From: Adenanthera pavonina
Taxonomy: Eukaryota > Streptophyta > Magnoliopsida > Fabales > Fabaceae
Assembly (NCBI GenBank): GCA_026686845.1
Contig: JAIVEN010000022.1
Location: 24,774,001-24,838,000 of the forward strand
Direction: 5' to 3'
Length of the DNA stretch: 64,000 nucleotides
Shown here: piece after piece, positions 51,098-62,278 of the stretch
Layout of the letters: every line of letters begins with the position of its first letter
How positions within the stretch are numbered: the stretch's first letter is position 1
The notes under the pieces: generated by a model
What the model was told of the DNA's origin: nothing
Database searches by the model: none
Seen by the model: only the letters and a program-made list of their open reading frames with translations
Program-made: the position numbers and the translations under genes

Positions 51098-53122
51098 ATG
51101 TTGACAAAACTTCAAGAGATGTATCTCTTATCTCCTGAAGAAGAATTTGAAGAAATCTATGAAGAGCAGAAAGAGAAAGATGAGCAAACAGTGATTGTTA
51201 TTCCTCAATCAGAGGAATCCAGTTCGGAAGAAGAAGAAGAAATAGATTATTGTTGCAATCATCAAATTTGCAATATTAATCTAGTAAAGCCTATTGTTAA
51301 AGAGATTCCTTCTCCAAATATTAAGGTTCAAGTCTTGACGGAGAAGTATGCTAGACCAATTTCAGTAATTGGATTCATGGACACAGATTCATGCAGAAGT
51401 GTTATGAATCCTAACATTCTACCAGAAGAAGAATGGTTGCCACATGAAGAGTATTTCTCTTCAGCAGATGGAAAATATTTCTCCATTAACCTGATTTCCA
51501 GAAGGAAAATTGGAGTTCAGTTTTTCCCTAATTGTGCGGTATGGACAAAGATACTAGGCAGCAATCTACCAACTAAGGATTTACTGATTGGAATGGACGT
51601 GTATCACAAAGCAAAGAAGTTACAAATCCTCCCAAAAGGAGTTCGTTACAAAGCTCAATTTATTCCATGGGAGCCTATTAATAACTTATTTGAACTTCTA
51701 CAAGTCCCTTCAGAATATATCCCTCTCAGGGATAAGCTGCTGCCTTTGTGTCCAGAAAACCATCAGAGTTTTAAACATCCTCACCCACTATGGAAGAATG
51801 AAGAATTTTTTGTGAAGCTTCCATTCAAAAGGAATGAGGACATCAATCCTATTAAGGCATCTCACCCAGGAATGTCTCCAGAAGACTTAAAGCTGGCCCG
51901 AACAGAGTGTGCAGAATTATTGGCCAAAGGTTTAATTGAGCCTACAACTTCACAATGGGCTTGTTATGCTTTCTATGTTGAGAAGGATGCAGAAAAGAAG
52001 AGGAAGAAGAAAAGGTTCGTAGTAGATTATACTCCATTAAACCACTTCCTCCAAGATGATAAGTTTCCTCTGCCTAGAATCAATACCCAAACAGTACATT
52101 TGAGAAAAGCCCAAATATTCTCAAAGTTTGATCTCAAGGCAGGATATTGGCAATTGGGAATACACCAAATGGACAGATACAAAACAGCCTTTTGCATTCC
52201 TAATGCTCAGTACCAATGGACGGTAATGCCATTTGGGCTTAAGCCGGCTCCATCACTGTTTCAAAAGGCTATGATAAGAATCTTTGAGCCCATTATCCAT
52301 TCGGCCCTTATCTATTTGGATGACATCCTTTTGTTCTCAGAAACAGAAGAGGAACACAAAGCCCTACTGGATCAGTTTTACAACATAGTCCAGCAGCATG
52401 GGATAATGCTCTCAGCATCAAAGAGTCAAATGGGCCTAGCCCAAATAGAGTTTTTGGGCATGACGTTCTCAGCAGGACAATATCAGCCTAGCCCACATAT
52501 AGCTACAAAGCTATTGAATTTTCCTGATAAGCTGACAAACAAACAAATACAAAGTTTTCTCGGGGTAGTCAATTACATCCGAGACTTCATTCCCCACGTC
52601 AGCAAATATACCAGCCAGCTGTCCAAGATGTTAAAAAAGAATGCACCTCCATGGACAGATCAGCAAACTGCAGCAGTAAAAAAGTTGAAGCAGATTGCTC
52701 AAAATCCTCCACCACTGAAAATTCCTGACAAAGGTGAATTAATTTTACAGATTGATGCCAGTGAAAATCACTGGGGAGCAGTATTGATTGAACAAGATGG
52801 AGACAAAAGGCACTACTGTGCTCATGCCAGTGGAGAATTCAAACCTGCAGAGAAACATTACCACACCATCTATAAGGAGATTTTGGCAGTAAAACGTGGC
52901 ATTGAAAAGCTAAGTTTTTATCTCAGCTTTACACCTTTCACAGTGGAAATGGAAAACACATCATTTTCAGCCATACTGAACCAGAAAAAGAAGATTCTCC
53001 CAGAAAAGCAATTGCTCAGGTGGAAAGATTGGTTTTCCCGCTATAAATTCTCGGTGAAGCACATTCAAGGAAAGCACAACCTCCTAGCTGATTTACTCTC
53101 GAGACCTCCTCCAAAGAATTAG
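51098..53122 (+). pseudogene. protease, reverse transcriptase and RNase H, copy A
   Basis: A 674-codon open frame, in the same frame as the coat region. An acidic segment precedes the aspartic protease-like site FMDTDSCRS (residues about 93-101), where the usual DTG reads DTD. Reverse transcriptase follows, with FVVDYTPLN, FSKFDLKAGYWQL, MPFGLKPAPSLFQ and YLDD (406-409). RNase H starts at IDASENHWGAV (D553). Copy A differs from C at a likely catalytic Asp: residue 619 is E (MENTS) where C has D (MDNTS). It also ends at a private TAG (53120-53122) where C reads AAG. Confidence 0.9.
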
Positions 53123-53349
53123 CAAATCCACCATCTCAGGCAAAACCCTTTGTTCATATTGACAATCTCAGAAATGCCTAAGAAACATCCTCCTCCTTCA
53201 ACTCATCTGAGTTATGATCTGGTATTCCCTCCATCTCACCATCCTACCACCATAGCTCAAATAAACAGTCTAGCCAGAAAGACTTTGTTTTTCTATTTCC
53301 ATCTCTTCCTGAATGATACTGGCATTACTCCTAAGCCAGAGTACTTTTG
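53123..53349 (+). pseudogene. start of C-terminal extension, copy A (truncated)
   Basis: After the private TAG the sequence follows the C-terminal extension of copy C (MPKKHPPPST, NDTGITPKPEYF) and then breaks at 53349, where inverted copy B begins. The CTTT at the break is common to both partners. Confidence 0.8.
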
Positions 53350-54301
53350 AAAAGATTGATGAAGCTAAGTCCGAATGACCTAACTCTTGAAGCATTTGAT
53401 GAAAAGTAGTTGGCGTGGGTGTTTCCTTGGGTATTTCAACCCATTGTTTCTTTCTGCGGATATTTTGTTTTGGACCATGATCAAAATCCTGATCTCGATT
53501 GGCTTTGAAAGATTTGCAGGATGGTTTTTGTTTAAGGTATGGGGTAGGCTTGGATTCACTTGGTTAGTATAGGTTGTGCTCAGGTCCATGCCAGTTATCC
53601 CAATCATAGCAACCACAGTCTGGATCGCATTCTTTAGGAGCTGCATCCCATACAAACTGACCATGTACTTTTGAAACAAAATATGGCTTAGCCTCCGCAT
53701 CTACAGAATGGATGGGGACTTTCTCCTTATGTTTGTAAGCTGGTTTGATCGTCAGAATTTGTCCTGAGTAGGACGCTGGTGGTTGTCCTGGCCTCTTGAA
53801 GGTAAATTTTACCATTCCATTTTCTAGGCGTTCTAGGACAGGGGCATCAATAGTATGCACGTCTCTACAAGAAGAGTGAAACTCTTTCTCATAGTTATTG
53901 ATCCATTCCAAGGGCATGATCTGCGCCAATTCTTCCTTTGGAATTCTTCTAGGAACTTGGATTACAGAGGTATCCGATTGATTGGAAACCATGTAGAGTG
54001 CATCTGAAGTAGAATTTGGAAATTCTAAATTCACCGCATGATCTTGCAGACGATAAATCATTTGGTGATGCAGGGTAGCTATAATGGCTTTCTCATCTTG
54101 TTCTGCTCCATGAATTTGAATTTGTACCTTTAACCGAGATGGTAAGGTGGCATCGTCAAGTTTGATATTAAAATCAGGAGCAATTGTCATGACCACACTT
54201 CCATTGCTACAAGTGGTTAAAAGTGCACCAATTTGAGTATGATTTATAGGTGGAGTCAAGGATTGCAACTCTGGCAGTAGCTGGAATGCCTTTCCTTCCA
54301 T
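53350..54301 (-). pseudogene. movement protein C-terminal part, copy B (truncated)
   Basis: Starts at 54301 (ATGGAAGGAAAG) and matches copy C from 61519 onward. It has a private TAA (53566-53564) where C reads CAA, and is cut at 53350 by the inversion junction with copy A. It keeps CAA at the position mutated to TAA in copy A. Confidence 0.8.
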
Positions 54302-54740
54302 GGAGAGTTAGTACCAATCTAATGGCACCAATATGGATGTGAGTATATCCCTGCTGTCTCCAAGTGTTGATCAGGAGTTGAGGGATCTCCAACGTAACAT
54401 ACTGTTCTGCCGTTGTGGCTTTGAGTCCATACTGTTCCAGTTTGGAACTCTGGATATATTTGTTCACTTGTGGCCTGGGAGTATGAATGATCTTTGCTAT
54501 TCTCTGACGAAGAGATCTAGCATAAGTTCTATCTTGGGAAAAAATTGCATAGGGACTGAGTAAGGGTAACTCAGTATTATCGATACGGACTTCTTCTGGG
54601 ATATGGGTGATTTCCACAAGATTATCAATCTTGTTGGAGAGGATTCTTTTAACTGAAGAGGGAAGTTTATCTAAAGAGAAGGCTGAGGAAAGTCTAACTG
54701 GAGTAGAGGAAGTAGAAGTGGATTCTGATAACTCAGTCAT
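54207..54740 (-). pseudogene. movement protein N-terminal part, copy B
   Basis: A 177-codon frame like copy A's, stopping at the same TAG inside the 30K core and overlapping the next frame. Several substitutions separate it from A and C, for example in the PRPQVNKYIQ segment. Confidence 0.8.
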
Positions 54741-55468
54741 GATGTTCTAAGGTTCTCTCTCTATCATTCTTTTATAACTATATCTTCCTTCCTGTTTGGC
54801 CTGTTTAGGCTCTGATACCAATTCGGGTCCCTTTGCAGTAATGAGAATACTAGGGGCAATAGATGATGACTTTTCTTAGTAGAAGAATGATAATTCAGTT
54901 TTATCCGATAAACGGCCTCTCCTGGGCACTCTGGACGGATCACCTTAGGATTATCAATCTCTGTCCTAATATAATCATCATATATGAACCTTAGAATAAT
55001 ATTACAAGGAAGTTACTGGAACATGGATCTGGTTCCGTTCCTTTCTGATACTCAAGATCCTCTTCAGAGGCGAGAGTAGAGCATACTCGAGAACTAGGAT
55101 GGACAGGTTAGAGATATAGTTATTCTGGAATTCTAGAGAGAGATGAGAGAATTTAGAACTCAAGCATTGTATATTACAAAGGGAGGTTCTGAATGAACTT
55201 CAGCTTATCCCAAGATTACAAGCTGCGTCCCTTATATAGAGTGAGGGACTACAAACTGACAAAACAACTTTTACATTATTGATACCTGACTCATCAATCA
55301 CTGACTTACTTTAAGTACACTCATGGTCGACAACGTGGCCGACAAACTTTTACACACTTTTGATAAAGTAAAGTAGCTGAGTCACCACACATATTTAACA
55401 TGTGACTGTCGGCACAACAAACAAAACATAACAGCTGTACAAAGCGACAAAGGAGTCTAGCGTGACAT
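54741..55468 (-). promoter_or_regulatory. complete viral intergenic region (pregenomic promoter and leader)
   Basis: 728 bp between the end of the copy C polyprotein (55469) and the copy B movement-protein start (54740), on the - strand. It contains a TATA box, TCTATATAAG (55240-55231), expected to drive the greater-than-genome-length RNA. A leader follows, leading to the PBS GCTCTGATACCA on the + strand (54809-54820). This is the only complete copy of the region in the window. Promoter activity is inferred from the motif and from family layout. Confidence 0.7.
54809..54820 (-). other. tRNA-Met primer-binding site, copy B
   Basis: On the - strand this is TGGTATCAGAGC, identical to copy A, with the same spacing to the movement-protein ATG. 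Confidence 0.9.
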
Positions 55469-58400
55469 CTAATCTCCTTTTGATATTGGTTCGTGACTTG
55501 GTGACGCATTCATCATTTCATAGTCACTGTCATCTTCTGGATCAGTATCTTCTTGTCTTCTTCCTCTCATCAGCATTTCCTGTTGTCCTTTGATTATCTC
55601 TAGTTCTTCTTCAATAGTTCTCTTTGGAGGTTGTAGGTATTGTTCCCATTCTGGAGTTGTTCCAAGAAACTGTTGAAGGAAATGTGGATCTATCTCATAT
55701 GGATCCTGAGAATCCATAAAGGCTGATGGATCCTGAGAAGTATATGGGTCTCTGCTAGTAGAGGCTTCTCCTGGGTCTTCTGCTGGTGTAAGACTGAGAT
55801 GTGGCCATTCAAAGGAAATGGCTTGTCCTACTGTCATCACTTCATCTGGATCATAGAATTCTCCAGGAAAGGGTCCAAGAGAAGTGCAAACTTGATCTTC
55901 TTTATCACCTGCAAAATTATTTAAATCTAACAGAAAATCACATAATTCATTAATAACATGTTTCTGGTGTAAAGGCCAGTGTAGGGCAGTGCCCCAAAGG
56001 TGAGACTGGACAGGGGTGTAAATAAGACCTTGGTGGTCTGTTTGGTAAGGTTTATGAACAATGAAGAAGGAATAGACCTTAGTTTTGGAAGAAGGAATGT
56101 TCCAGAGGTTATTTTCATTGATTATATTGTACAGCTTTCCTCTCCATATTGCCAATGGTGCAAACCAGGATAGAAAAATGGATAGGTTGGACCTCTCATT
56201 TTTCTTGTCTGTAAGGTAATGGTAAGTTTGTTTGGGAGGAAGGGAAGTGGCACAGGCAAAAAGGATTGACATTGACCATATGTACCACACAAATTCTGGA
56301 GTTATTAGACCTTTGACAAATGGGATGACTAAATAAGGTAACTGGGGATCAAAGTACTCTGGCTTAGGAGTAATACCAGTATCATTCAGGAAGAGATGGA
56401 AATAGAAAAACAAAGTCTTTCTGGCTAGACTGTTTATTTCAGCTATGGTGGTAGGATGGTGAGATGGAGGGAATACCATATCATAACTCAAATTAGTTGA
56501 AGGAGGAGGATGTTTCTTAGGCATTTCTAAGATTGTCAATATGAACAAAGGGTTTTTCCTGAGATGGTGGATTTGCTTATTCTTTGGAGGAGGTCTCGAG
56601 AGTAAATCAGCTAGGAGGTTGTGCTTTCCTTGAATGTGCTTCACCAAGAATTTATAGCGGGAAAACCAATCTTTCCACCTGAGCAATTGCTTTTCTGGGA
56701 GAATCTTCTTTTTCTGGTTCAGTATGGCTGGAAATGATGTGTTGTCCATTTCCACTGTGAAAGGTGTAAAGCTGAGATAAAAACTTAGCTTTTCAATGCC
56801 ACGTTTTACTGCCAAAATCTCCTTATAGATGGTGTGGTAATGTTTCTCTGCAGGTTTGAATTCTCCACTGGCATGAGCACAGTAGTGCCTTTTGTCTCCA
56901 TCTTGTTCAATCAATACTGCTCCCCAGTGATTTTCACTGGCATCAGTCTGTAAAATTAATTCACCTTTGTCAGGAATTTTCAGTGGTGGAGGATTTTGAG
57001 CAATCTGCTTCGACTTTTTTACTGCTGCAGTTTGCTGATCTGTCCATGGAGGTGCATTCTTTTTTAACATCTTGGACAGCTGGCTGGTATATTTGCTGAC
57101 GTGGGGAATGAAGTCTCGGATGTAATTGACTACCCCGAGAAAACTTTGTATTTGTTTGTTTGTCAGCTTATCAGGAAAATTCAATAGCTTTGTAGCTATA
57201 TGTGGGCTAGGCTGATATTGTCCTGCTGAGAACGTCATGCCCAAAAACTCTATTTGGGCTAGGCCCATTTGACTCTTTGATGCTGAGAGCATTATCCCAT
57301 GCTGCTGGACTATGTTGTAAAACTGATCCAGTAGGGCTTTGTGTTCCTCTTCTGTTTCTGAGAACAAAAGGATGTCATCCAAATAGATAAGGGCCGAATG
57401 GATAATGGGCTCAAAGATTCTTATCATAGCCTTTTGAAACAGTGATGGAGCCGGCTTAAGCCCAAATGGCATTACCGTCCATTGGTACTGAGCATTAGGA
57501 ATGCAAAAGGTTGTTTTGTATCTGTCCATTTGGTGTATTCCCAATTGCCAATATCCTGCCTTGAGATCAAACTTTGAGAATATTTGGGCTTTTCTCAAAT
57601 GTACTGTTTGGGTATTGATTCTAGGCAGAGGAAACTTATCATCTTGGAGGAAGTGGTTTAATGGAGTATAATCTACTACGAACCTTTTCTTCTTCCTCTT
57701 CTTTTCTGCATCCTTCTCAACATAGAAAGCATAACAAGCCCATTGTGAAGTTGTAGGCTCAATTAAACCTTTGGCCAATAATTCTGCACACTCTGTTCGG
57801 GCCAGCTTTAAGTCTTCTGGAGACATTCCTGGGTGAGATGCCTTAATAGGATTGATGTCCTCATTCCTTTTGAATGGAAGCTTCACAAAAAATTCTTCAT
57901 TCTTCCATAGTGGGTGAGGATGTTTAAAACTCTGATGGTTTTCTGGACACAAAGGCAGCAGCTTATCCCTGAGAGGGATATATTCTGAAGGGACTTGTAG
58001 AAGTTCAAATAAGTTATTAATAGGCTCCCATGGAATAAATTGAGCTTTGTAACGAACTCCTTTTGGGAGGATTTGTAACTTCTTTGCTTTGTGATACACG
58101 TCCATTCCAATCAGTAAATCCTTAGTTGGTAGATTGCTGCCTAGTATCTTTGTCCATACCGCACAATTAGGGAAAAACTGAACTCCAATTTTCCTTCTGG
58201 AAATCAGGTTAATGGAGAAATATTTTCCATCTGCTGAAGAGAAATACTCTTCATGTGGCAACCATTCTTCTTCTGGTAGAATGTTAGGATTCATAACACT
58301 TCTGCATGAATCTGTGTCCATGAATCCAATTACTGAAATTGGTCTAGCATACTTCTCCGTCAAGACTTGAACCTTAATATTTGGAGAAGGAATCTCTTTA

Positions 58401-58600
58401 ACAATAGGCTTTACTAGATTAATATTGCAAATTTGATGATTGCAACAATAATCTATTTCTTCTTCTTCTTCCGAACTGGATTCCTCTGATTGAGGAATAA
58501 CAATCACTGTTTGCTCATCTTTCTCTTTCTGCTCTTCATAGATTTCTTCAAATTCTTCTTCAGGAGATAAGAGATACATCTCTTGAAGTTTTGTCAACAT
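55469..58600 (-). pseudogene. protease, RT, RNase H and C-terminal extension, copy C (open frame intact)
   Basis: An uninterrupted 1043-codon frame, the longest in the window. Protease-like site DTDS (residues 95-98), RT with YLDD (406-409), RNase H with TDASENHW (D553), E in the GEFKPAEKHYHTIYKEI stretch, and D619 (MDNTS). Then about 369 further residues (675-1043) of unknown function include aromatic/hydrophobic stretches (FVWYIWSMSILFACATS, SIFLSWFAPLAIW). They end in an acidic, Asp-Pro-rich tail (STSRDPYTSQDP, TDPEDDSDYE). The upstream polyprotein is broken by stops, and the protease lacks the usual Gly, so function is unlikely although this part remains open. Confidence 0.9.
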
Positions 58601-58630
58601 CTTTATTCCTTTCCTGGTCTTGTTTGGACA

Positions 58631-58897
58631 TTATTTTGCGTAATGTCCCTTTTGACCGCAGAGATAACACCTGTTGGAGAATCTGCTGATTGAAGAAGTT
58701 CTCTTTTTGAAAAACCTGAAAGGTTTTCTTCTCTTTTTTGAGTAAAACTTCTTTTTCTTCGGATACTGAAAGAAGTGTGATTTCTTCTTTGATGAACAAG
58801 AGCAAGCTTCTTTATCCTTGCATTTGATCTTCAAATCTGGTCTTCTGCAAACTTTGTAAAGATGAGTTTTCTCCTTTAGCACATTCTTAACAAACTT
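58631..58897 (-). pseudogene. CCHC zinc knuckle region, copy C
   Basis: Same basic segment and CYLCGQKGHYAK knuckle as copy A, with the identical TAA stop (58633-58631) just before the last Cys. Confidence 0.85.
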
Positions 58898-59497
58898 CTA
58901 CTGTTCACAGAGTATGTCTAGTGCTCCTAGGGCTATCTGATAAATTTCTCCGAGAGATATATGCATCATGTCTCTCTGTAAGGCATTAATGGATTTCTGT
59001 AATTCTGGTAATAGCTCTTCTGGTAGAGAAGCTATGAAGACATGCCTCAAATTTACGTCATTAGCTCCTCCTAACATATAATACTTTTCTGCCATCCTTT
59101 TGTAATGCTTCTGTAAATCATGTCTCTCCAGTGAGCAGCATTTCATCTCAAAATACTCTTGACGAGCTCTTCTGTCAATGATTCCGAAGTCTCCAATAAA
59201 TTCCTTATGCAAAATACCCAGGAAAGTGGGTATATCATGTTGAGCCATCTGGAGTCTTTGATACTCACTAAGACTGGTAAACCATTCTCTTAGGTTTCCA
59301 GTTAGCCTTGATAAGAAGTTGGTTAGCACCTCTTGTCTATTGGCTCCAGGGTCATTCATCTGTACATCTAGCCATGCACCAAATTGATAAAGTTTCTCTC
59401 TCCAACGATGATGGGGAAGATCATCGAATGTAAAATATGGACCATTTGAAGGTTTGTGAAATCCTTCTTGCCCACTGTGAACTGATTCAGTTGTCTC
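58898..59497 (-). pseudogene. coat protein core, copy C
   Basis: Equivalent to 50201-50800 of copy A, with one visible residue change near the end (LDILCEQ against LDRLCEQ). It is bounded by the same two TAG stops (59500-59498 and 58900-58898). Confidence 0.75.
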
Positions 59498-60337
59498 CTA
59501 AACCATGGGCTCATGTTCTTCAACAGCTGAGGCTGGTGTTTCCTTAAATGGAGGAGGATTTATATCAACCATGAATATTGGATGTGGTTTTTCTGAGGAC
59601 AAAGAGGAATCGGTGGTTGTAGCAGAATCTGATTCTGAGAAGGATAGGTCTCCTTCAAAATCAGTGGATGGTTCTGACATAGGTTTGATGGTGGCAATGG
59701 TCTTGTTTTTTGAAAAGTCTTTAGGTGATGGCTGTCTTTCTGGTGATGATGATGGGGTATGAATCTTCAAGGGTTTTTGTGGAGGTATGTATTCTGGGGT
59801 ATATGAGGTTGAGGGAAGAGACACTTGGGTTTGAACAAATGTTTGGGGAGGAACTGGTTGGTGTTTTTGGGTTTGTTGTTTCCTTTCTTTTCTAAGCTGC
59901 TGGAAGATTGGATAATTCATTTTGAAAGGTTCTTTGGCTGTGGATGTGGATGGGAAGTATGGTGTGGAGGACACAAAGGGTGGTGTATATAACGGGGTAT
60001 GAAATAATGGTTCTTGATGATATATGGCTGATTGTTTTGCAAAATCTGCCTCAATCCTTTTCAGTTCTTCTTTTACATGCTTCAATTCCTGTTCTTTCTG
60101 GAAGAACAATGGTCCTGTGTACCGAGTATCAATATATCCCCTGAGCTCTTGATCAAGCTTCTGAGCTCTGTGAGAATAATTCTCATAAAGATTCTTGACC
60201 GTTTGGTCCAGAATATCCAGTTTGCTGGAGAACACATCTGTCTTATCATGAAGTTGTTCTAATCGAGTGTTTATCTTGTGTAGGACTTTGTTTTGGCTAA
60301 CTGAATTCTCAGTGTGCCAATTTAGAACTTCTTCAGA
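59498..60337 (-). pseudogene. coat-protein upstream region, copy C
   Basis: Coiled coil, Pro/Ser-rich linker and acidic serine cluster as in copy A. It follows the shared TAA (60340-60338) and ends at the shared TAG (59500-59498). Confidence 0.65.
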
Positions 60338-60424
60338 TTAGGTTGTAGTTCTTGCACCTTGAGGAGTCATTTGGTCTTGCTGAACAAATGGTCGGGAAGT
60401 GTATCTGGATGATTCATTAGTCCT

Positions 60425-61519
60425 TCATTCCAAAGGAGGAAAATCCTCTTCATACATAGGACGAATCATGGCTATGCAAGGGAGGTCTTGGGTAGGCTTT
60501 GATGGAATTGTTGGTATAACAGGTTCTGGTTTAGGAGTATAAACTGAGAAGGTGAAATCTTCTTTTGAAAAGATTGATGAAGCTAAGTCCGAATGACCTA
60601 ACTCTTGAAGCATTTGATGAAAAGTAGTTGGCGTGGGTGTTTCCTTGGGTATTTCAACCCATTGTTTCTTTCTGCGGATATTTTGTTTTGGACCATGATC
60701 AAAATCCTGATCTTGATTGGCTTTGAAAGATTTGCAGGATGGTTTCTGTTTAAGGTATGGGGTAGGCTTGGATTCACTTGGTTGGTATAGGTTGTGCTCA
60801 GGTCCATGCCAGTTATCCCAATCATAGCAACCACAGTCTGGATCGCATTCTTCAGGAGCTGCATCCCATACAAAATGACCATGTACTTTTGAAACAAAAC
60901 ATGGCTTAGCCTCCGCATCTACAGAATGGATGGGGACTTTCTCCTTATGTTTGTAAGCTGGTTTGATCGTCAGAATTTGTCCTGAGTAGGACGCTGGTGG
61001 TTGTCCTGGCCTCTTGAAGGTAAATTTTACCATTCCATTTTCTAGGCGTTCTAGGACAGGGGCATCAATAGTATGCACGTCTCTACAAGAAGAGTGAAAC
61101 TCTTTCTCATAGTTATTGATCCATTCCAAGGGCATGATCTGCGCCAATTCTTCCTTTGAAATTCTTCTAGGAATTTGGATTACAGAGGTATCCGATTGAT
61201 TGGAAACCATGTAGAGTGCATCTGAAGTAGAATTTGGAAATTCTAAATTCACCGCATGATCTTGCAGATGATAAATCATTTGGTGATGCAGGGTAGCCAT
61301 AATGGCTTTCTCATCTTGTTCTGCTCCATGAATTTGAATTTGTACCTTCAACCGAGATGGTAAGGTGGCATCGTCAAGTTTGATATTAAAATCAGGAGCA
61401 ATTGTCATGACCACACTTCCATTGCTACAAGTGGTTAAAAGTGCACCAATTTGAGTATGATTTATAGGTGGAGTCAAGGATTGCAACTCTGGCAGTAGCT
61501 GGAATGCCTTTCCTTCCAT
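60425..61519 (-). pseudogene. movement protein C-terminal part and linker, copy C
   Basis: A 364-codon frame from ATG at 61519, open through the position that is TAA in copy A. It ends at a private TGA (about 60427-60425) where copy A reads CGA, a C-to-T change at a CpG that suggests methylcytosine deamination. Confidence 0.8.
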
Positions 61520-61957
61520 GGAGAGTTAGAACCAATCTAATGGCACCAATATGGATGTGAGTATATCCCTGCTGTCTCCAAGTGTTGATCAGGAGTTGAG
61601 GGATCTCCAACGTAACATACTGTTCTACCGTTGTGGCTTTGAGTCCACACTGTTCCAGTTTGGAACTCTGGACATATTCTTTCACTTGTATCTGGGAGTA
61701 TGAATGATCCTTGCTATTCTCTGACGAAGAGATCTAGCATAAGTTCTATCTTGGGAAAAAATTACATAGGGACTGAGTAAGAGTAACTCAGTATTATCGA
61801 TACGGACTTCTTCTGGGATATGGGTGATTTCTACAAGATTATCAATCTTGTTGGAGAGGATTCTTTTAACTGAAGAGGGAAGTTTATCTAAAAAGAAGGC
61901 TGAGGAAAGTCTAACTGGAGTAGAGGAAGTAGAAGTGGATTCTGATAACTCAGTCAT
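61425..61957 (-). pseudogene. movement protein N-terminal part, copy C (extra frameshift)
   Basis: It begins at 61957. Unlike A and B it has a private one-base deletion near 61691 (CCCAGATACAAG where A has CCCAGGCTACAAG), so the frame ends at 61682 and resumes in another frame at 61685. The shared break inside the 30K core is also present. Confidence 0.8.
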
Positions 61958-62025
61958 GATGTTCTAAGGTTTTCTCTCTATCATTCTTTTATAACTATTT
62001 CTTCCTTCTTGTTTGGCTTGTTTAG

Positions 62026-62037
62026 GCTCTGATACCA
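62026..62037 (-). other. tRNA-Met primer-binding site, copy C
   Basis: GCTCTGATACCA on the + strand, i.e. the same 12-nt primer site on the - strand. Viral sequence ends 49 nt beyond it, at 62086. Confidence 0.9.
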
Positions 62038-62086
62038 ATTCGGGTCCCTTTCCAATAATGAGAATACTAGGGGCAATAGATGATGA

Positions 62087-62278
62087 ATTATTTATAAATA
62101 CTATAAAAATAATTTTTATAGCGAGTACGGAACCGTTGGATCTCTTTCTAACGAAAACCAAGACGCTATATCGGACCATGTCGGTTGCTCCGCCGGATAT
62201 TTAACAATTTGCCGTTCGTCTTTCCCTTCCTTATTTGCCTTCTCCTTCGGCGAGGGAGAGAGCAAGTTCGGTGAAACC
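62087..62278 (+). promoter_or_regulatory. remaining proximal promoter/leader of PEX19
   Basis: Only 192 bp separate the end of the viral block (62086) from the PEX19 start codon. They include an AT-rich stretch with TATAAAAAT and TTTATAG motifs (62100-62122) and a pyrimidine-rich leader (62217-62245). Any upstream promoter elements of the original locus would now lie beyond 14.6 kb of viral DNA. Confidence 0.5.

Larger units (their letters stand above)
47516..62086. mobile_element. endogenous pararetrovirus block (Caulimoviridae): copies A(+), B(-), C(-)
   Basis: This block is entirely viral: copy A, + strand, 47516-53349 (partial); copy B, - strand, about 55020-53350 (partial); copy C, - strand, 62086-55469 plus the shared intergenic region. 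C and B are head-to-tail: the same point recurs at 61957 and 54740, giving a genome unit of 7217 bp. A lies head-to-head with B at 53349. Order within a unit: tRNA-Met primer-binding site, 30K-type movement protein, coat protein, CCHC knuckle, aspartic protease, reverse transcriptase, RNase H, C-terminal extension. No integrase, LTR or target duplication is present, as expected of this family. Unit length and single-polyprotein layout suggest a petuvirus-like genus; the family is firm, the genus is inferred. All copies are interrupted by stops. Confidence 0.93.

Noticed and set aside
53387..53572. Small + strand gene (also at 60605-60790)
   Set aside because: Both are antisense shadows of the viral movement-protein/linker frame and recur only because the viral sequence does.
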